Program-made: the position numbers and the translations under genes
Notes under the pieces: generated by a model
Databases searched by the model: none
What the model was told of the DNA's origin: nothing
The model's input: the letters and a program-made list of their open reading frames with translations, nothing else
DNA from: Actinostola sp. cb2023
Taxonomy: Eukaryota > Cnidaria > Anthozoa > Actiniaria > Actinostolidae
Assembly (NCBI GenBank): GCA_033675265.1
Contig: JAUJYZ010001419.1
Span: 43,680-107,679, forward strand
Reading direction: 5' to 3'
Length of the DNA: 64,000 nucleotides
Part shown: positions 34,901 to 46,679 of the stretch, in pieces
Numbering within the stretch: position 1 is the stretch's first letter
How the letters are laid out: every line of letters starts with the position of its first letter

Positions 34901-35610
34901 AGGAAGCTGATTAACAAAGAATACGTTGCGTTTGTCGGACTTAATAGTAGGCGAATCCAAGGCATTGTGAGGTATAATTTTATTCATCTGAAGTACGCTT
35001 GATTCAAACATAATAAACAACGGCTGACTCGAGCTTCGACTACAATTAAACTCAATTCAACGCTCTATTCTCTAGTGAAGGAATTGACTGATTATTGCTA
35101 ATGGCGCGCGCCAGCTAGTATCTTCAATACGCTACGCTACGGAATCATCAGTTTTTCTAGTATATTTTCATATACTTCTAGCAGTAACGAGAAAACCACA
35201 CAACTGTGCGAAACAAACGTTGTAATTCTAATAATAATATAACAGGTCAACAAGGAAAATTGTGAAATTTAGATGATTAATTTTGTATAACTTTGTTATT
35301 AGCAAAGAAATGCTGGTAACAAAATATTTCTCTCGTTAATATTCAATTTTATGGAGGAAAAAAAATCCCATTTTTACTTCAACATACAAATTTTTGTTTT
35401 GTCTAGAAATCGTAAAAATAAAGATATAACACAATATCAAAACTAACATCTATGGAAAACCTTGGGAATCCATCTCCTCAAGCGATACTTTGGAAACATG
35501 ATTATTATAAAATGGTGTAAACATAATTTGTCTTCATTAATTTTTTTTTCTAAAACTTTCTCAAGTAAGTAAGGCGAACAGAGCTCACATAATGATAACT
35601 CCGTTAACAC
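31970..35610. other. Gene-free 3' flank of the homeobox gene
   Basis: 3.6 kb of single-copy-looking AT-rich DNA with no convincing frame, repeat or RNA. By position it could hold regulatory elements for the homeobox gene, but nothing in the sequence shows this. Confidence 0.4.
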
Positions 35611-35614
35611 TAAT

Positions 35615-35773
35615 TCACTACTTTCACATCACCCATAATACACTTTGTTTGTCCCCCATATTTAGCACAAACTGTTGTTTTCAATGCAGTCTTCCCAAGA
35701 GACATTGAAAACAATAGTCTATGCAAAACTTGGCGGACAAACAAAGTGTGTTATGGGTAATGTGAAAGTAGTT
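35615..35773. mobile_element. 159-bp foldback at the edge of the 17-bp array
   Basis: Left arm CTACTTTCACATCACCCATA... (with ACACTTTGTTTGTCC) pairs with the right arm ending GGTAATGTGAAAGTAG. Immediately downstream come GTCCGTATTA and CATAATAACGG, which resemble the 17-bp unit that starts at 35891. Confidence 0.6.
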
Positions 35774-35890
35774 AATGGCGTCGGAAAATGTGTTCGTATT
35801 AACGGATTTATTTTTACAGAAAACATATCAGTGGCCCAGTTTCCGCTGGGATCGAGATGACTGTCCGTATTACTGGGTGTGTCCATAATA

Positions 35891-37036
35891 ACGGTGCGTC
35901 AGTATTAATGGTGCGTCAGTATTAATGGTGGGTCAGTATTAATGGTGCGTCAGTATTAATGGTGCGTCAGTATTAATAGTGGGTCAGTATTAATGGTGCG
36001 TCAGTATTAATGGTGCGTCAGTATTAATGGTGCGTCAGTATTATTAACGGTGCGTCAGTATTAATGGTGCGTCAGTATTAATGGTGGGTCAGTATTAATG
36101 GTGCGTCAGTATTAATGGTGCGTCAGTATTAATAACGGTGCGTCAGTATTAATGGTGCGTCAGTATTAATGGTGCGTCAGTATTAATGGTGCGTCAGTAT
36201 TAATGGTGCGTCAGTATTAATGGTGCGTCAGTATTAACGGTGAGTCAGTATTAATGGTGGGTCAGTATTAACGGTGCGTCAGTATTAATGGTGCGTCAGT
36301 ATTAATGGTGCGTCAGTATTAATGGTGCGTCAGTATTAATGGTGCGTTAGTATTAATGGTGCGTCAGTATTAACGATGAGTCAGTATTAATGGTGGGTCA
36401 GTATTAACGGTGCGTCAGTATTAATGGTGCGTCAGTATTAATGGTGCGTCAGTATTAATGGTGCGTCAGTATTAATGGTGCGTTAGTATTAACGGTGCGT
36501 CAGTATTAATGGTGCGTTAGTATTAACGGTGCGTCAGTATTAATGGTGCGTCAGTATTAATGGTGCGTCAGTATTAATGGTGCGTCGTCAGTATTAACGG
36601 TGCGTCAGTATTAATGGTGCGTCAGTATTAATGGTGCGTCAGTATTAATGGTGCGTCAGTATTAATGGTGCGTTAGTATTAATGGTGCGTCAGTATTAAC
36701 GGTGAGTCAGTATTAATGGTGGGTCAGTATTAACGGTGCGTCAGTATTAATGGTGCGTCAGTATTAATGGTGCGTCAGTATTAACGGTGCGTCAGTATTA
36801 CGGTGCGTCAGTATTAATGGTGCGTCAGTATTAATGGTGCGTCAGTATTAATGGTGCGTCAGTATTAATGGTGCGTCAGTATTAATGGTGCGTCAGTATT
36901 AATGGTGTGTCAGTATTAATAGTGGGTCAGTATTAATGGTGCGTCAGTATTAACGGTGCGTCAGTATTAATGGTGCGTCAGTATTAATGGTGCGTCAGTA
37001 TTAATGGTGCGTCAGTATTAATGGTGCGTCAGTATT
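35891..37036. repeat. 17-bp minisatellite array 1 (GTGCGTCAGTATTAATG)
   Basis: About 67 units with point and small indel variants (GTGGGTCAG, GTGCGTTAG, AACGG). It ends about 0.6 kb from the 3' end of TRIM-NHL gene A. Same unit as 41858-41968 and 42479-46672. Confidence 0.97.
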
Positions 37037-37359
37037 GAGGTACCATTTCTTCAGAATTTTTGCAATGCGTTTTTCACGAAACTCTAATGGCGCTGAAACG
37101 CCGTCACAGCATCGAAAGTAGTAAGAACAACACATAAGTGAAAAAAAAGTTTTATTATTTACGAAAAATCTTGAAATACGGAGGGATGTTTTATAACCAC
37201 ATACATTTACTGTAAATATGCAAATTAAACAACGGTCTTCACAGATAATGAGCTTGGGCTCCCTGTGCAGTTACATTTTTGTCACATAATCTTGTTTTTT
37301 TTACACGAGCGCTGTGATTATCGTAGCAGGTGATTGTAGTTTTGAAGGCTTTTCAAGAG

Positions 37360-37690
37360 TATATGTCAGAGGGAAGACCGTTCTATGAGATTGCTCCACG
37401 GTATCTGTAAATCTAGTCGTTTCTATTCATAGCCAAACCTGTACACGTTTACCATATATATAGAGTATACAGTATATGTCAGGGGGAAGACTGTTCTATG
37501 AGATTGCTCCACGGTATCTGTAAATCTAGTCGTTTCTATTCATTGCCAAACCTGTACACGTTTACCATATATATAGAGTATATAGTATATGTCAGAGGGA
37601 AGACTGTTCTATGAGATTGTTCCACGGTATATGTAAATCTAGCCGGATTTTTTTCACTGCCAAAGCTGTACACGTTTACCACCGTATTCC
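37360..37690. repeat. Tandem units of about 112 bp derived from the TRIM-NHL gene A 3' end
   Basis: Two and a half units, each with CTGTTCTATGAGATTGCTCC and CCAAACCTGTACACGTTTACC. On the minus strand the last segment reads GGTAAACGTGTACAG, the codons for GKRVQ at the end of the NHL domain. The last unit is the real end of the gene; the others are decayed copies of the last codons plus 3' UTR. Confidence 0.8.
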
Positions 37691-39936
37691 ACTACAAGGA
37701 CTTTACCATCTGGTGTAACAGCTACATCACTAGGTCCATTCATTTCACCAAGACGAGAACCATGGCTTCCAAAGGAACTTATAAAATCACCCTCGTGTGT
37801 GAACACTTGAACACGGTCGTTATTATCATCACAGACAAGAATCATGTCTGCACCATAAGCAGCAAGTCCAGATGCACCATCAAACTCACCGTCTCTCATC
37901 CCGTTCTCTCCAAATTTGTACGAGAAAACACCATTCTCATCAAAAACGCAGATACAGTCGTCTTTGTAATAAGATATAAAATATTTACCGTTATGATAAG
38001 CAAACCCATACGCATACTCAGGATGAATAACAGGCGAGTTGATTTCAATTCCTTTGACAAAATGACCAGTTTCTTTGGCAAACAACTTTATATTGGTTTT
38101 AACTGCACCACGAGTAACCTCTAAACACGCAAAGTTATGATTCGTTGCGCACATGTCTAAAAGTAAAACTCCTTTTTGCTCGTAAACAGTTCTTAGGTAA
38201 GTACCGTCCAGGTCAAATTCTTGTATTCTACCATTATAATTATTATTATTATAATCTGTCCGGGAGTTATCGCTAACAAAGATGCGGTTTTCATTAAAAA
38301 CTACACCACGTGGACCACTCAGTTCACCGTCTCCTGTTCCTTCAGCTCCTAATTCTCGCACGTACTTTCCATCAACAGTGAATATTACAATGCTGTGATT
38401 ACATGACACGTCAGCGATAGCCAGTAACTCTCCGTTATCACTTAGTGATGCTTTGAAAGGTACAAATAGCTTTGCTTCTGCTTCTAATCCAAAGACTCTC
38501 ACAGGTTTAATCTCGAGCTCTGCTCTAGCGTCGATTGTCTGTGCTTTCTGCGGTGAGTTTTTGATTGCTTTTCCTCCAATGCTCACCAGAATTGTGTACG
38601 GTGAAGGTTTCTCTGCTCTGTACGTGACGTTATATTTTCCAGTTTCACTTTCAGTGACTTCATTTTCCACCTCGTTGCCGTCAACATCTTTGATTTGTGC
38701 ATCGATGGAGCCTTTATTCGTGGAGCAAACTTGTCCTTCTGAATTTCTTGTCACGATGCGAAACTGATTAAGAAAACCACATCTGACTTCATTAAGACAT
38801 TCTATCGAGCAATATGACGTGTCTGTCACGCTCTCCACAATCTTGCCAAGTTCTTGTACGTATTTCATGGGTAGTTGGTAATCTACACATAAGTTACGCT
38901 TGACGGGCTTGGTCGACAAGATCGATTTCCTTTCTAGCAAAGTGTTGCATATCTCTTGAAGGGTTCGATAGCTTTCTAGAATTTGAAGGGTAACGTTTTT
39001 TTCTTCCATTGTGTGACACTGATGTTGAAAGTCAGCGAACTGTTGGATGCCAGTGTTCAGTTCACTTTGCTCCTCATCGTTTGTCGTTCGGTGTTCACGA
39101 AGCATTTCGTCCAACATTCTCATCGTTGCGTTGTGATGATCTTGTAAGATCTTCATTTGAGCTTCTTTCTCATCGTCAACTTTCTTCTTTGCTGCGTTAA
39201 TTTCGTTTTCAAATCTAGAAATGTTTTGCTTGGACAATTGTAATTCTTTCTTGTATTGTTCCTTCAACGGATTCAATCGATTCATGTCACGTCTAATAAC
39301 TTGCTTAGCATCTTCAGCTGCTTCTTCTACGCTCACCTTATCGTGACTACTGTGAGTTGTTGCGGCACACTTCTGACATATGCATTTCAAGCAAGGCTGA
39401 CAGTAGTATTCCAGCTTGTTTTTCTCATGGAATTTCTCCTTACACAACATTTGATTGTTGATGTAACTGTTCAAATGTTCTTGGTTGAACTCAGACAACA
39501 TCGTGACTTGATGATCGCGAAATATTTTCAAGGTTTTGTGGGCGTCGACGCAATCCTCACAAATGATCCCTCCGCATTGAGAGCAAAATACAACTAACAT
39601 CACATGCTTTGCACAGGAAACACATTCAGGCAGTTCCCGTTGGTTCTGTTCTTCGGCTTTTCTTCCCACCACGTCAAACAGTTGCAACAGTGAGATAAGG
39701 GTGAAGGAAGAAGGTAGCTTTGAGATATCACCTCCTTCTACGTTAACTGGAGCTCTACAAGTAGGACACGTCAGTCGCTTTCTTTGGTTTCTGCACGTTT
39801 CGTTCCACTTTGCGATGCAATCAAAGCAGAAACTGTGAAGACACTGAAGTGTCTTTGGCTCTGTAAAGATGTCATCACAAATAGAACACGTTAATTCCTT
39901 CTCCAAGTCTCGAACGAACACATTAAATTCCGCCAT
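37654..39936 (-). CDS. TRIM-NHL protein A (RING, two B-boxes, coiled coil, filamin, NHL)
   Basis: A single exon of 760 codons. The RING finger has all eight ligands (C17, C20, C32, H34, C37, C40, C57, C60). Two B-boxes follow (about 105-143 and 165-199), then a coiled coil (about 205-315), a filamin/ABP280 domain (about 375-470) and an NHL beta-propeller to the end, finishing YGGKRVQLWQ. This order is that of the TRIM2/TRIM3/TRIM71 class: a cytoplasmic E3 ubiquitin ligase, with an NHL face for protein or RNA binding. Length fits the family. The start ATG is the first after an in-frame stop. A polyasparagine stretch (DYNNNNYNG) from an ATT microsatellite is inserted in one propeller loop and is absent from gene B. 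A large 17-bp array lies downstream, and 5' flank sequence shared with gene B precedes it. The intact frame suggests a working gene; the target is unknown. Confidence 0.93.
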   Translation of the reverse strand: MAEFNVFVRDLEKELTCSICDDIFTEPKTLQCLHSFCFDCIAKWNETCRNQRKRLTCPTCRAPVNVEGGDISKLPSSFTLISLLQLFDVVGRKAEEQNQRELPECVSCAKHVMLVVFCSQCGGIICEDCVDAHKTLKIFRDHQVTMLSEFNQEHLNSYINNQMLCKEKFHEKNKLEYYCQPCLKCICQKCAATTHSSHDKVSVEEAAEDAKQVIRRDMNRLNPLKEQYKKELQLSKQNISRFENEINAAKKKVDDEKEAQMKILQDHHNATMRMLDEMLREHRTTNDEEQSELNTGIQQFADFQHQCHTMEEKNVTLQILESYRTLQEICNTLLERKSILSTKPVKRNLCVDYQLPMKYVQELGKIVESVTDTSYCSIECLNEVRCGFLNQFRIVTRNSEGQVCSTNKGSIDAQIKDVDGNEVENEVTESETGKYNVTYRAEKPSPYTILVSIGGKAIKNSPQKAQTIDARAELEIKPVRVFGLEAEAKLFVPFKASLSDNGELLAIADVSCNHSIVIFTVDGKYVRELGAEGTGDGELSGPRGVVFNENRIFVSDNSRTDYNNNNYNGRIQEFDLDGTYLRTVYEQKGVLLLDMCATNHNFACLEVTRGAVKTNIKLFAKETGHFVKGIEINSPVIHPEYAYGFAYHNGKYFISYYKDDCICVFDENGVFSYKFGENGMRDGEFDGASGLAAYGADMILVCDDNNDRVQVFTHEGDFISSFGSHGSRLGEMNGPSDVAVTPDGKVLVVEYGGKRVQLWQ

Positions 39937-40090
39937 TCTTCTGTCGTTTCGCTTTAGTAGGATTGTGTTTCTACAGAGTTCCGAGAAGTCGATATGTCAA
40001 CTGAATATCTATTACCATAGCAACGATGACATCTGAAGGTCACACACCGTTGCGAACTTTGTAACTTTGTGTAAAAAAAGTATAGTCTCC
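39937..40090 (-). promoter_or_regulatory. TRIM-NHL 5' flank, conserved in three copies
   Basis: The sequence with ACCATAGCAACGATGACATC and CCGTTGCGAACTTTGTAACT recurs before gene B (51385-51530) and, without a gene, at 54395-54530. It presumably holds the 5' UTR and promoter; GTTGCTATGG resembles an X-box/RFX half site. Conservation may only reflect recent duplication. Confidence 0.4.
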
Positions 40091-40829
40091 CTCGCAGCCG
40101 TGTTCAGTGTCGTCACGCAACGCTCTCTCCCCTTACACACGGTGAATATACGAGTCATTTGTAGCTTGACGCAGTGAAGTGTACATACAATGCAAAGTTT
40201 TGTCTCCGTATTGTTCGTCTTCTTATTGCACTTACTACTTACCCAAGTATGCTAGTAGGGTCCACAAACTCGACTGTGGTGAACTCTTGTTCTATTTGAA
40301 AGCTGGTATTCGAAAAAGCTATAAAACTTGCATGTAAACTAACGTTCGCGACGACAGACGAGCAACATGACCCCGCAAGGTCAAACTACCGTGAATACAT
40401 CACGGTATGAAAACAAATTGTGTTTGAGCTCAAATAAATAGCCCAAAAATAACAACTCAACTAGAATGACAGGGAAATTCCCACATATTCTTCAAATAGG
40501 GTCTAAATTTAATTTCAGCTCAATTGATAAACTAACGCCGTCTGGGGAGCCTGTCAAGCGGATGCACGGCTCTGTGCGTCACTTCGGCACTACAAAAGAC
40601 TACAAAACACAATTTTCATCTCGGTAAAAGAGAGACATGGAATGGGGAGCGTTGGGGAGCGTTTATATACACTGAAAGAACAACTCTTGCTGAACACTAC
40701 ACAGACTTCAAAAGCTTCATTCGATGCAAAATTAAGAGAAAATCGACCTACCAAAGAAACGGAGTCAAATTACACGCCGTTGACTCTAAAACACATACGC
40801 TACATTGAAGTAGTAAGAACTAGTATTAA

Positions 40830-41700
40830 CTAGACGCTCTATGAGCGTTCACTCCGCTCGTCGGATGATTAGTCTGCGAATACAGCCGCTTTTCGGTGGT
40901 CGCGCCGCCAAAAAGTGGCTGTATAACTCGGGCTGTGAATGTGCCAATTTTAGACTCTCCCCTCCCTCACAAGAGTGATTTTTTGTCGCCGACCGCCATG
41001 ATAGTAACACGATTGTGATTATAATAAACAAACTTCGCATAACGAGATCTACAGTCTTTTCTCATCTTTATTGTCATTGAATCATCATGATGAATATCTA
41101 CATATAACTGCATAGCTTTCTCTACTATATCATGATCATCAAATATATTCGATATGGCAGCTTCTGTTGATGACAGAACGTACGATACATATACATTGTA
41201 CTAACAACAAGTAAAAGGCAAAACAATACTAAATTTATCATATTCACCTCAATGTTTACGAGTTTAAAGATATTTTTACGTGTACTATGATTCTCTTGGT
41301 TACTGACTACTGTGCTTTGCTTCGTGTTCTTCCAAGATGGTAGTGCCCTTGCGAAAATACCCTGCGAGCAGGGGTTTTTTTTTAGTCGCCCAGGAAGGTA
41401 GCGACGAGAAACATTTGTTTGCCATTTATAGCCATCATATTTTGCTCATATTTGCTCAGTCATAGTTTGCTTTGATTTCTCTTTGATTGCTTTGAGTTCG
41501 CGGAACGGCCTGGTCCAAAATCGCTCACTGACATCTTTTAGAGTAGGCCTACCGCGAACGGCGTATACGTTTGTAAGCATAGTGAGCGTTTGGAGAAGTA
41601 GGTGACGAAGAACTTCAAGATACATCGTTTCAATCTTTTTCAAACCTCAGCAGTAAACTGAACTACGATCAAACCGAGCGAAGAACCGATACCGTACCTC
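40830..41700 (-). mobile_element. Helitron-like element (3' end at 40830)
   Basis: On the minus strand the element ends with hairpin CGCTC-ATA-GAGCG, then T and CTAG, followed by T. This is the canonical Helitron 3' end (hairpin, CTRR, insertion before T). Inside (41446-41643) is a coding-like stretch with AVRGRPTLKDV, shared in altered form with the copy at 47493-48228. The 5' end is not identified. No Rep or helicase domain is seen, so it is non-autonomous. Confidence 0.5.
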
Positions 41701-41857
41701 GTGGTCATCATGTGATAGTTGCCATGGTTTCGACTTTGGACCAATCGAATGACATGCTGCTGTCGGACTTCCTGTGGCCGGGGTGGACTGCACGTTCTAA
41801 CCGGAAAAAAGCCCATTTTAAGACTCGGCGTCTGCCACAGGCAGCCCAGCCGAGTAC

Positions 41858-41968
41858 GGTGCGTCAGTATTAATAACGGTGCGTCAGTATTAATAACGGT
41901 GCGTCAGTATTAATAACGGTGCGTCAGTATTAATAATGGTGTGTCAGTATTAATGGTGCGTCAGTATT
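41858..41968. repeat. 17-bp minisatellite, small outlier block
   Basis: Six to seven units (CGGTGCGTCAGTATTAATAA variants) just after a CTGCC-ACA-GGCAG hairpin at 41823-41855 and before the 0.5-kb spacer with hairpins. Confidence 0.95.
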
Positions 41969-42060
41969 ATTCTAAACCTCATCAATAATTCATGAGCAAT
42001 TGATCCAACCAGGTTGGTTGAATCGGTTACATGCATGGATCTGTATACCCCGATACAGAC

Positions 42061-42121
42061 ACTGATGAATAAAACATTAATGCTGTATCACTGATACAAC
42101 ACTAATGTTTTATTCATCAGT
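42061..42121. repeat. 61-bp near-perfect palindrome
   Basis: Two 30-bp arms (ACTGATGAATAAAACATTAA...) meet around one base with two mismatches. It lies in the spacer between 17-bp blocks, with a second hairpin at 42389-42452 (CGTGTTGTATCGG... with a 13-nt loop). Confidence 0.85.
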
Positions 42122-42388
42122 ATCCACAGGTATCCACTCGTATCATTGACCTTTGCATAGCACCGACAGCAAGTTAAGAATATCCTTACGGCTTCCTACT
42201 TACGAATACAAAATGCTCTCTCCAATCTGGGATGAGTTTAGGTGTATCCTGCGCATGACAGTGACGTCAAAAGTACCTTTTCAAGAAAGTTCTGTAATTT
42301 TCTTGTGTTGCTTAGATTTCGTGTAATACTGTTTCAAATGAAGGTAAATTGGGGTGGAGGTTTAGAAGCCATTTACAGCATTCGCGTT

Positions 42389-42452
42389 CGTGTTGTATCG
42401 GATATATAGATCCTCGCCTACGGCTTGGATCTATATCTACCGATACAACACG
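42389..42452. repeat. 64-bp hairpin in the minisatellite spacer
   Basis: Arms CGTGTTGTATCGGATATATA... and the inverse pair with two to three mismatches around TCGCCTACGGCTT. The rest of the 41975-42478 spacer has no gene. Confidence 0.75.
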
Positions 42453-42478
42453 GCCGCTCATGCAGTAAATATCACATA

Positions 42479-45400
42479 ACGGTGCGTCAGTATTAATAAT
42501 GGTGCGTCAGTCCTAATGGTGCGTCAGTATTAATGGTGCGTTAGTATTAATAGTGGGTCAGTATTAATGGTGCGTCAGTATTAATGGTGCGTCAGTATTA
42601 AGTCAGTATTAATGGTGCGTCAGTATTAATAATGGTGCGTCAGTATTAATGGTGCGTTAGTATTAATGGTGCGTCAGTATTAATAATGGTGCGTCAGTAT
42701 TAATGGTGCGTTAGTATTAATGGTGCGTCAGTATTAATAACGGTGCGTCAGTATTAATGGTGCGTCAGTATTAATAGTGGGTCAGTATTAATGGTGCGTC
42801 AGTATTAATGGTGCGTTAGTATTAATAGTGGGTCAGTATTAATGGTGTGTCAGTATTAATGGTGCGTCAGTCAGTATTAATAACGGTGCGTCAGTATTAA
42901 TGGTGCGTCAGTATTAATAACGGTGCGTCAGTATTAATGGTGCGTCAGTATTAATGGTGCGTCAGTATTAATGGTGCGTCAGTATTAATAACGGTGTCAG
43001 TATTAATGGTGCGTCAGTATTAATGGTGCGTCAGTATTAATGGTGCGTTAGTATTAATGGTGCGTCAGTATTAATGGTGCGTCAGTATTATTAACGGTGC
43101 GTCAGTATTAATGGTGCGTAGTATGGTGCGTCAGTATTAATGGTGCGTCAGTATTAATGGTGCGTCAGTATTAATGGTGCGTCAGTATTAATGGTGCGTC
43201 AGTATTAATGGTGCGTCAGTATTAATGGTGCGTCAGTATTAATAACGGTGCGTCAGTATTAATGGTGCGTCAGTATTAATGGTGCGTCAGTATTAATGGT
43301 GCGTCAGTATTAATGGTGCGTCAGTATGGTGCGTAGTATAATGGTGCGGTGCGTCAGTATTAATGGTGCGTCAGTATTAATGGTGCGTCAGTGCGTTAGT
43401 ATTAATGGTGCGTCAGTATTAATGGTGCGTCAGTATTAATGGTGCGTCAGTATTAATGGTGCGTCAGTATTAATGGTGCGTCAGTATTAATGGTGTGTCA
43501 GTATTAATGGTGCGTCAGTCAGTATTAATGGTGCGTCAGTATTAATGGTGCGTCAGTATTAATGGTGCGTCAGTATTAATGGTGCGTCAGTATTAATGGT
43601 GGTGCGTCAGTATTGCGTCAGTATAATGGTGCGTCAGTATTAATGGTGCAGTATTAATGGTGCGTCAGTATTAATGGTGCGTCAGTATTAATGGTGGTGC
43701 GTCAGTATTAATGGTGCGTCAGTATTAATGGTGCGTCAGTATTAATAACGGTGCGTCAGCGTCAGTAGTATAATGGTGCGTCAGTATTAATGGTGCGTCA
43801 GTATTAATGGTGCGTCAGTATTAATGGTGCGTCAGTATTAATGGTGCGTCAGTATTAATAATGGTGCGTCAGTATTAATGGTGCGTCAGTATTAATGGTG
43901 CGTCAGTATTAATGGTGCGTCAGTATTAATGGTGCGTCAGTATTAATGGTGCGTCAGTATTAATGGTGCGTCAGTATTAATGGTGCGTCAGTATTAATGG
44001 TGCGTCAGTATTAATGGTGCGTCAGTATTAATGGTGCGTCAGTATTAATGGTGCGTCAGTATTAATGGTGCGTCAGTATTAATGGTGCGTCAGTATTAAT
44101 GGTGCGTCAGTATTAATGGTGCGTCAGTATTAATGGTGCGTCAGTATTAATGGTGCGTCAGTATTAATGGTGCGTCAGTATTAATGGTGCGTCAGTATTA
44201 ATGGTGCGTCAGTATTAATGGTGCGTCAGTATTAATGGTGCGTCAGTATTAATGGTGCGTCAGTATTAATGGTGCGTCAGTATTAATGGTGCGTCAGTAT
44301 TAATGGTGCGTCAGTATTAATGGTGCGTCAGTATTAATGGTGCGTCAGTATTAATGGTGCGTCAGTATTAATGGTGCGTCAGTATTAATGGTGCGTCAGT
44401 ATTAATGGTGCGTCAGTATTAATGGTGCGTCAGTATTAATAACGGTGCGTCAGTATTAATGGTGCGTCAGTATTAACGGTGCGTCAGTATTAATAACGGT
44501 GCGTCAGTATTAATGGTGTGTCAGTATTAATGGTGCGTCAGTATTAATGGTGCGTCAGTATTAACGGTGCGTCAGTATTAATGGTGCGTCAGTATTAATA
44601 ATGGTGCGTCAGTATTAATGGTGTGTCAGTATTAATGGTGCGTCAGTATTAATGGTGCGTCAGTATTAATGGTGCGTCAGTATTAATGGTGCGTCAGTAT
44701 TAATGGTGCGTCAGTATTAATGGTGCGTCAGTATTAATGGTGCGTCAGTATTAATGGTGCGTCAGTATTAATGGTGTGTCAGTATTAACGGTGCGTCAGT
44801 ATTAATGGTGCGTCAGTAATGTCAGTATTAATGGTGTGTCAGTATTAATGGTGCGTCAGTATTAATGGTGCGTCAGTATTAATGGTGCGTCAGTATTATG
44901 GTGGTGCGTCAGTATTAATGGTGCGTCAGTATTAATGGTGCGTCAGTATTAATGGTGCGTCAGTATTAACGGTGCGTCAGTATTAATGGTGCGTCAGTAT
45001 TAATGGTGCGTCAGTATTAACGGTGCGTCAGTATTAATGGTGCGTCAGTAAGTGCGTAATGGTGCGTCAGTGCGTGCGTCAGTATTAATGGTGCGTCAGG
45101 TGCGTCAGTATTATGGTGCGTCAGTATTAATGGTGCGTCAGTATTAATGGTGCGTCAGTATTAAATAACGGTGCGTCAGTATTAATGGTGTGTCAGTATT
45201 AATGGTGCGTCAGTATTAATGGTGCGTCAGTATTAACGGTGCGTCAGTATTAATGGTGTGTCAGTATTAATAATGGTGCGTCAGTATTAATGGTGCGTCA
45301 GTATTAATGGTGCGTCAGTAATTAATGGTGTGTCAGTATTAATGGTGCGTCAGTATTAATGGTGCGTCAGTATTAATGGTGCGTCAGTATTAATGGTGCG

Positions 45401-46672
45401 GTGGTCGTCAGTATTAACGGTGCGTCAGTATTAATGGTGCGTCAGTATTAATGGTCAGTATTAATGGTGTGTCAGTATTAATGGTGTGTCAGTATTAATG
45501 GTGCGTCAGTATTAATGGCGTCAGTATTAATGGTGCGTCAGTATTAAATGGTGGTGTCAGTATTAATGGTGCGTCAGTATTAACGGTGCGTCAGTATTAA
45601 TGGTGCGTCAGTATTAACGGTGCGTCAGTATTAACGGTGCGTCAGTATTAATGGTGCGTCAGTATTAATGGTGCGTCAGTATTAATGGTGCGTCAGTATT
45701 AATGGTGTGTCAGTATTAATGGTGCGTCAGTATTAATGGTGCGTCAGTATTAATGGTGCGTCAGTATTAATGGTGCGTCAGTATTAATGGTGTGTCAGTA
45801 TTAATGGTGCGTCAGTATTAACGGTGCGTCAGTATTAATGCGTCAGTATTAATGGTGCGTCAGTATTAATAACGGTGCGTATTAACGGTGCGTCAGTATT
45901 AACGGTGCGTCAGTATTAACGGTGCGTCCGTATTAATGGTGCGTCCGTATTAAATGGTGGTGCGTCAGTATTAATGGTGCGTCAGTATTAATGGTGTGTC
46001 AGTATTAACGGTGCGTCAGTATTAATGGTGTGTCAGTATTAACGGTGCGTCAGTATTAATAACGGTGCGTCAGTATTAATGGTGTGTCAGTATTAACGGT
46101 GCGTCAGTATTAATGGTGCGTCAGTATTAATGGTGTGTCAGTATTAATGGTGCGTCAGTATTAATGGTGCGTCAGTATTAATGGTGCGTCAGTATTAATG
46201 GTGCGTCAGTATTAATGGTGCGTCAGTATTAACGGTGCGTCCGTATTAATGGTGCGTCCGTATTAATGGTGCGTCAGTATTAATTAATGGTGCGTCAGTA
46301 TTAATGGTGGTGCGTCAGTATTAATGGTGCGTCAGTAATAATGGTGCGTCCGTATTAATAGTGGGTCAGTATTAATGGTGCGTCAGTATTAATGGTGCGT
46401 CAGTATTAATGGTGCGTCAGTATTAACGGTGCGTCAGTATTAATGGTGCGTCAGTATTAATGGTGCGTCAGTATTAATGGTGCGTCAGTATTAATGGTGC
46501 GTCAGTATTAACGGTGCGTCAGTAATAATGGTGCGTCAGTATTAACGGTGCGTCAGTATTAATGGTGCGTCAGTATTAACGGTGCGTCAGTAATAATGGT
46601 GCGTCCGTATTAATGGTGCGTCAGTATTAACGGTGCGTCACTATTAATAACGGTGCGTCCGTATTAATGGTA
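42479..46672. repeat. 17-bp minisatellite array 2 (GTGCGTCAGTATTAATG)
   Basis: Roughly 245 units over 4.2 kb. A very uniform core (43790-44440) is bordered by units with many indels (43300-43780, 45030-45560). That pattern of a homogenised centre with degraded edges is expected from unequal exchange. Confidence 0.97.
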
Positions 46673-46679
46673 CATAAAG

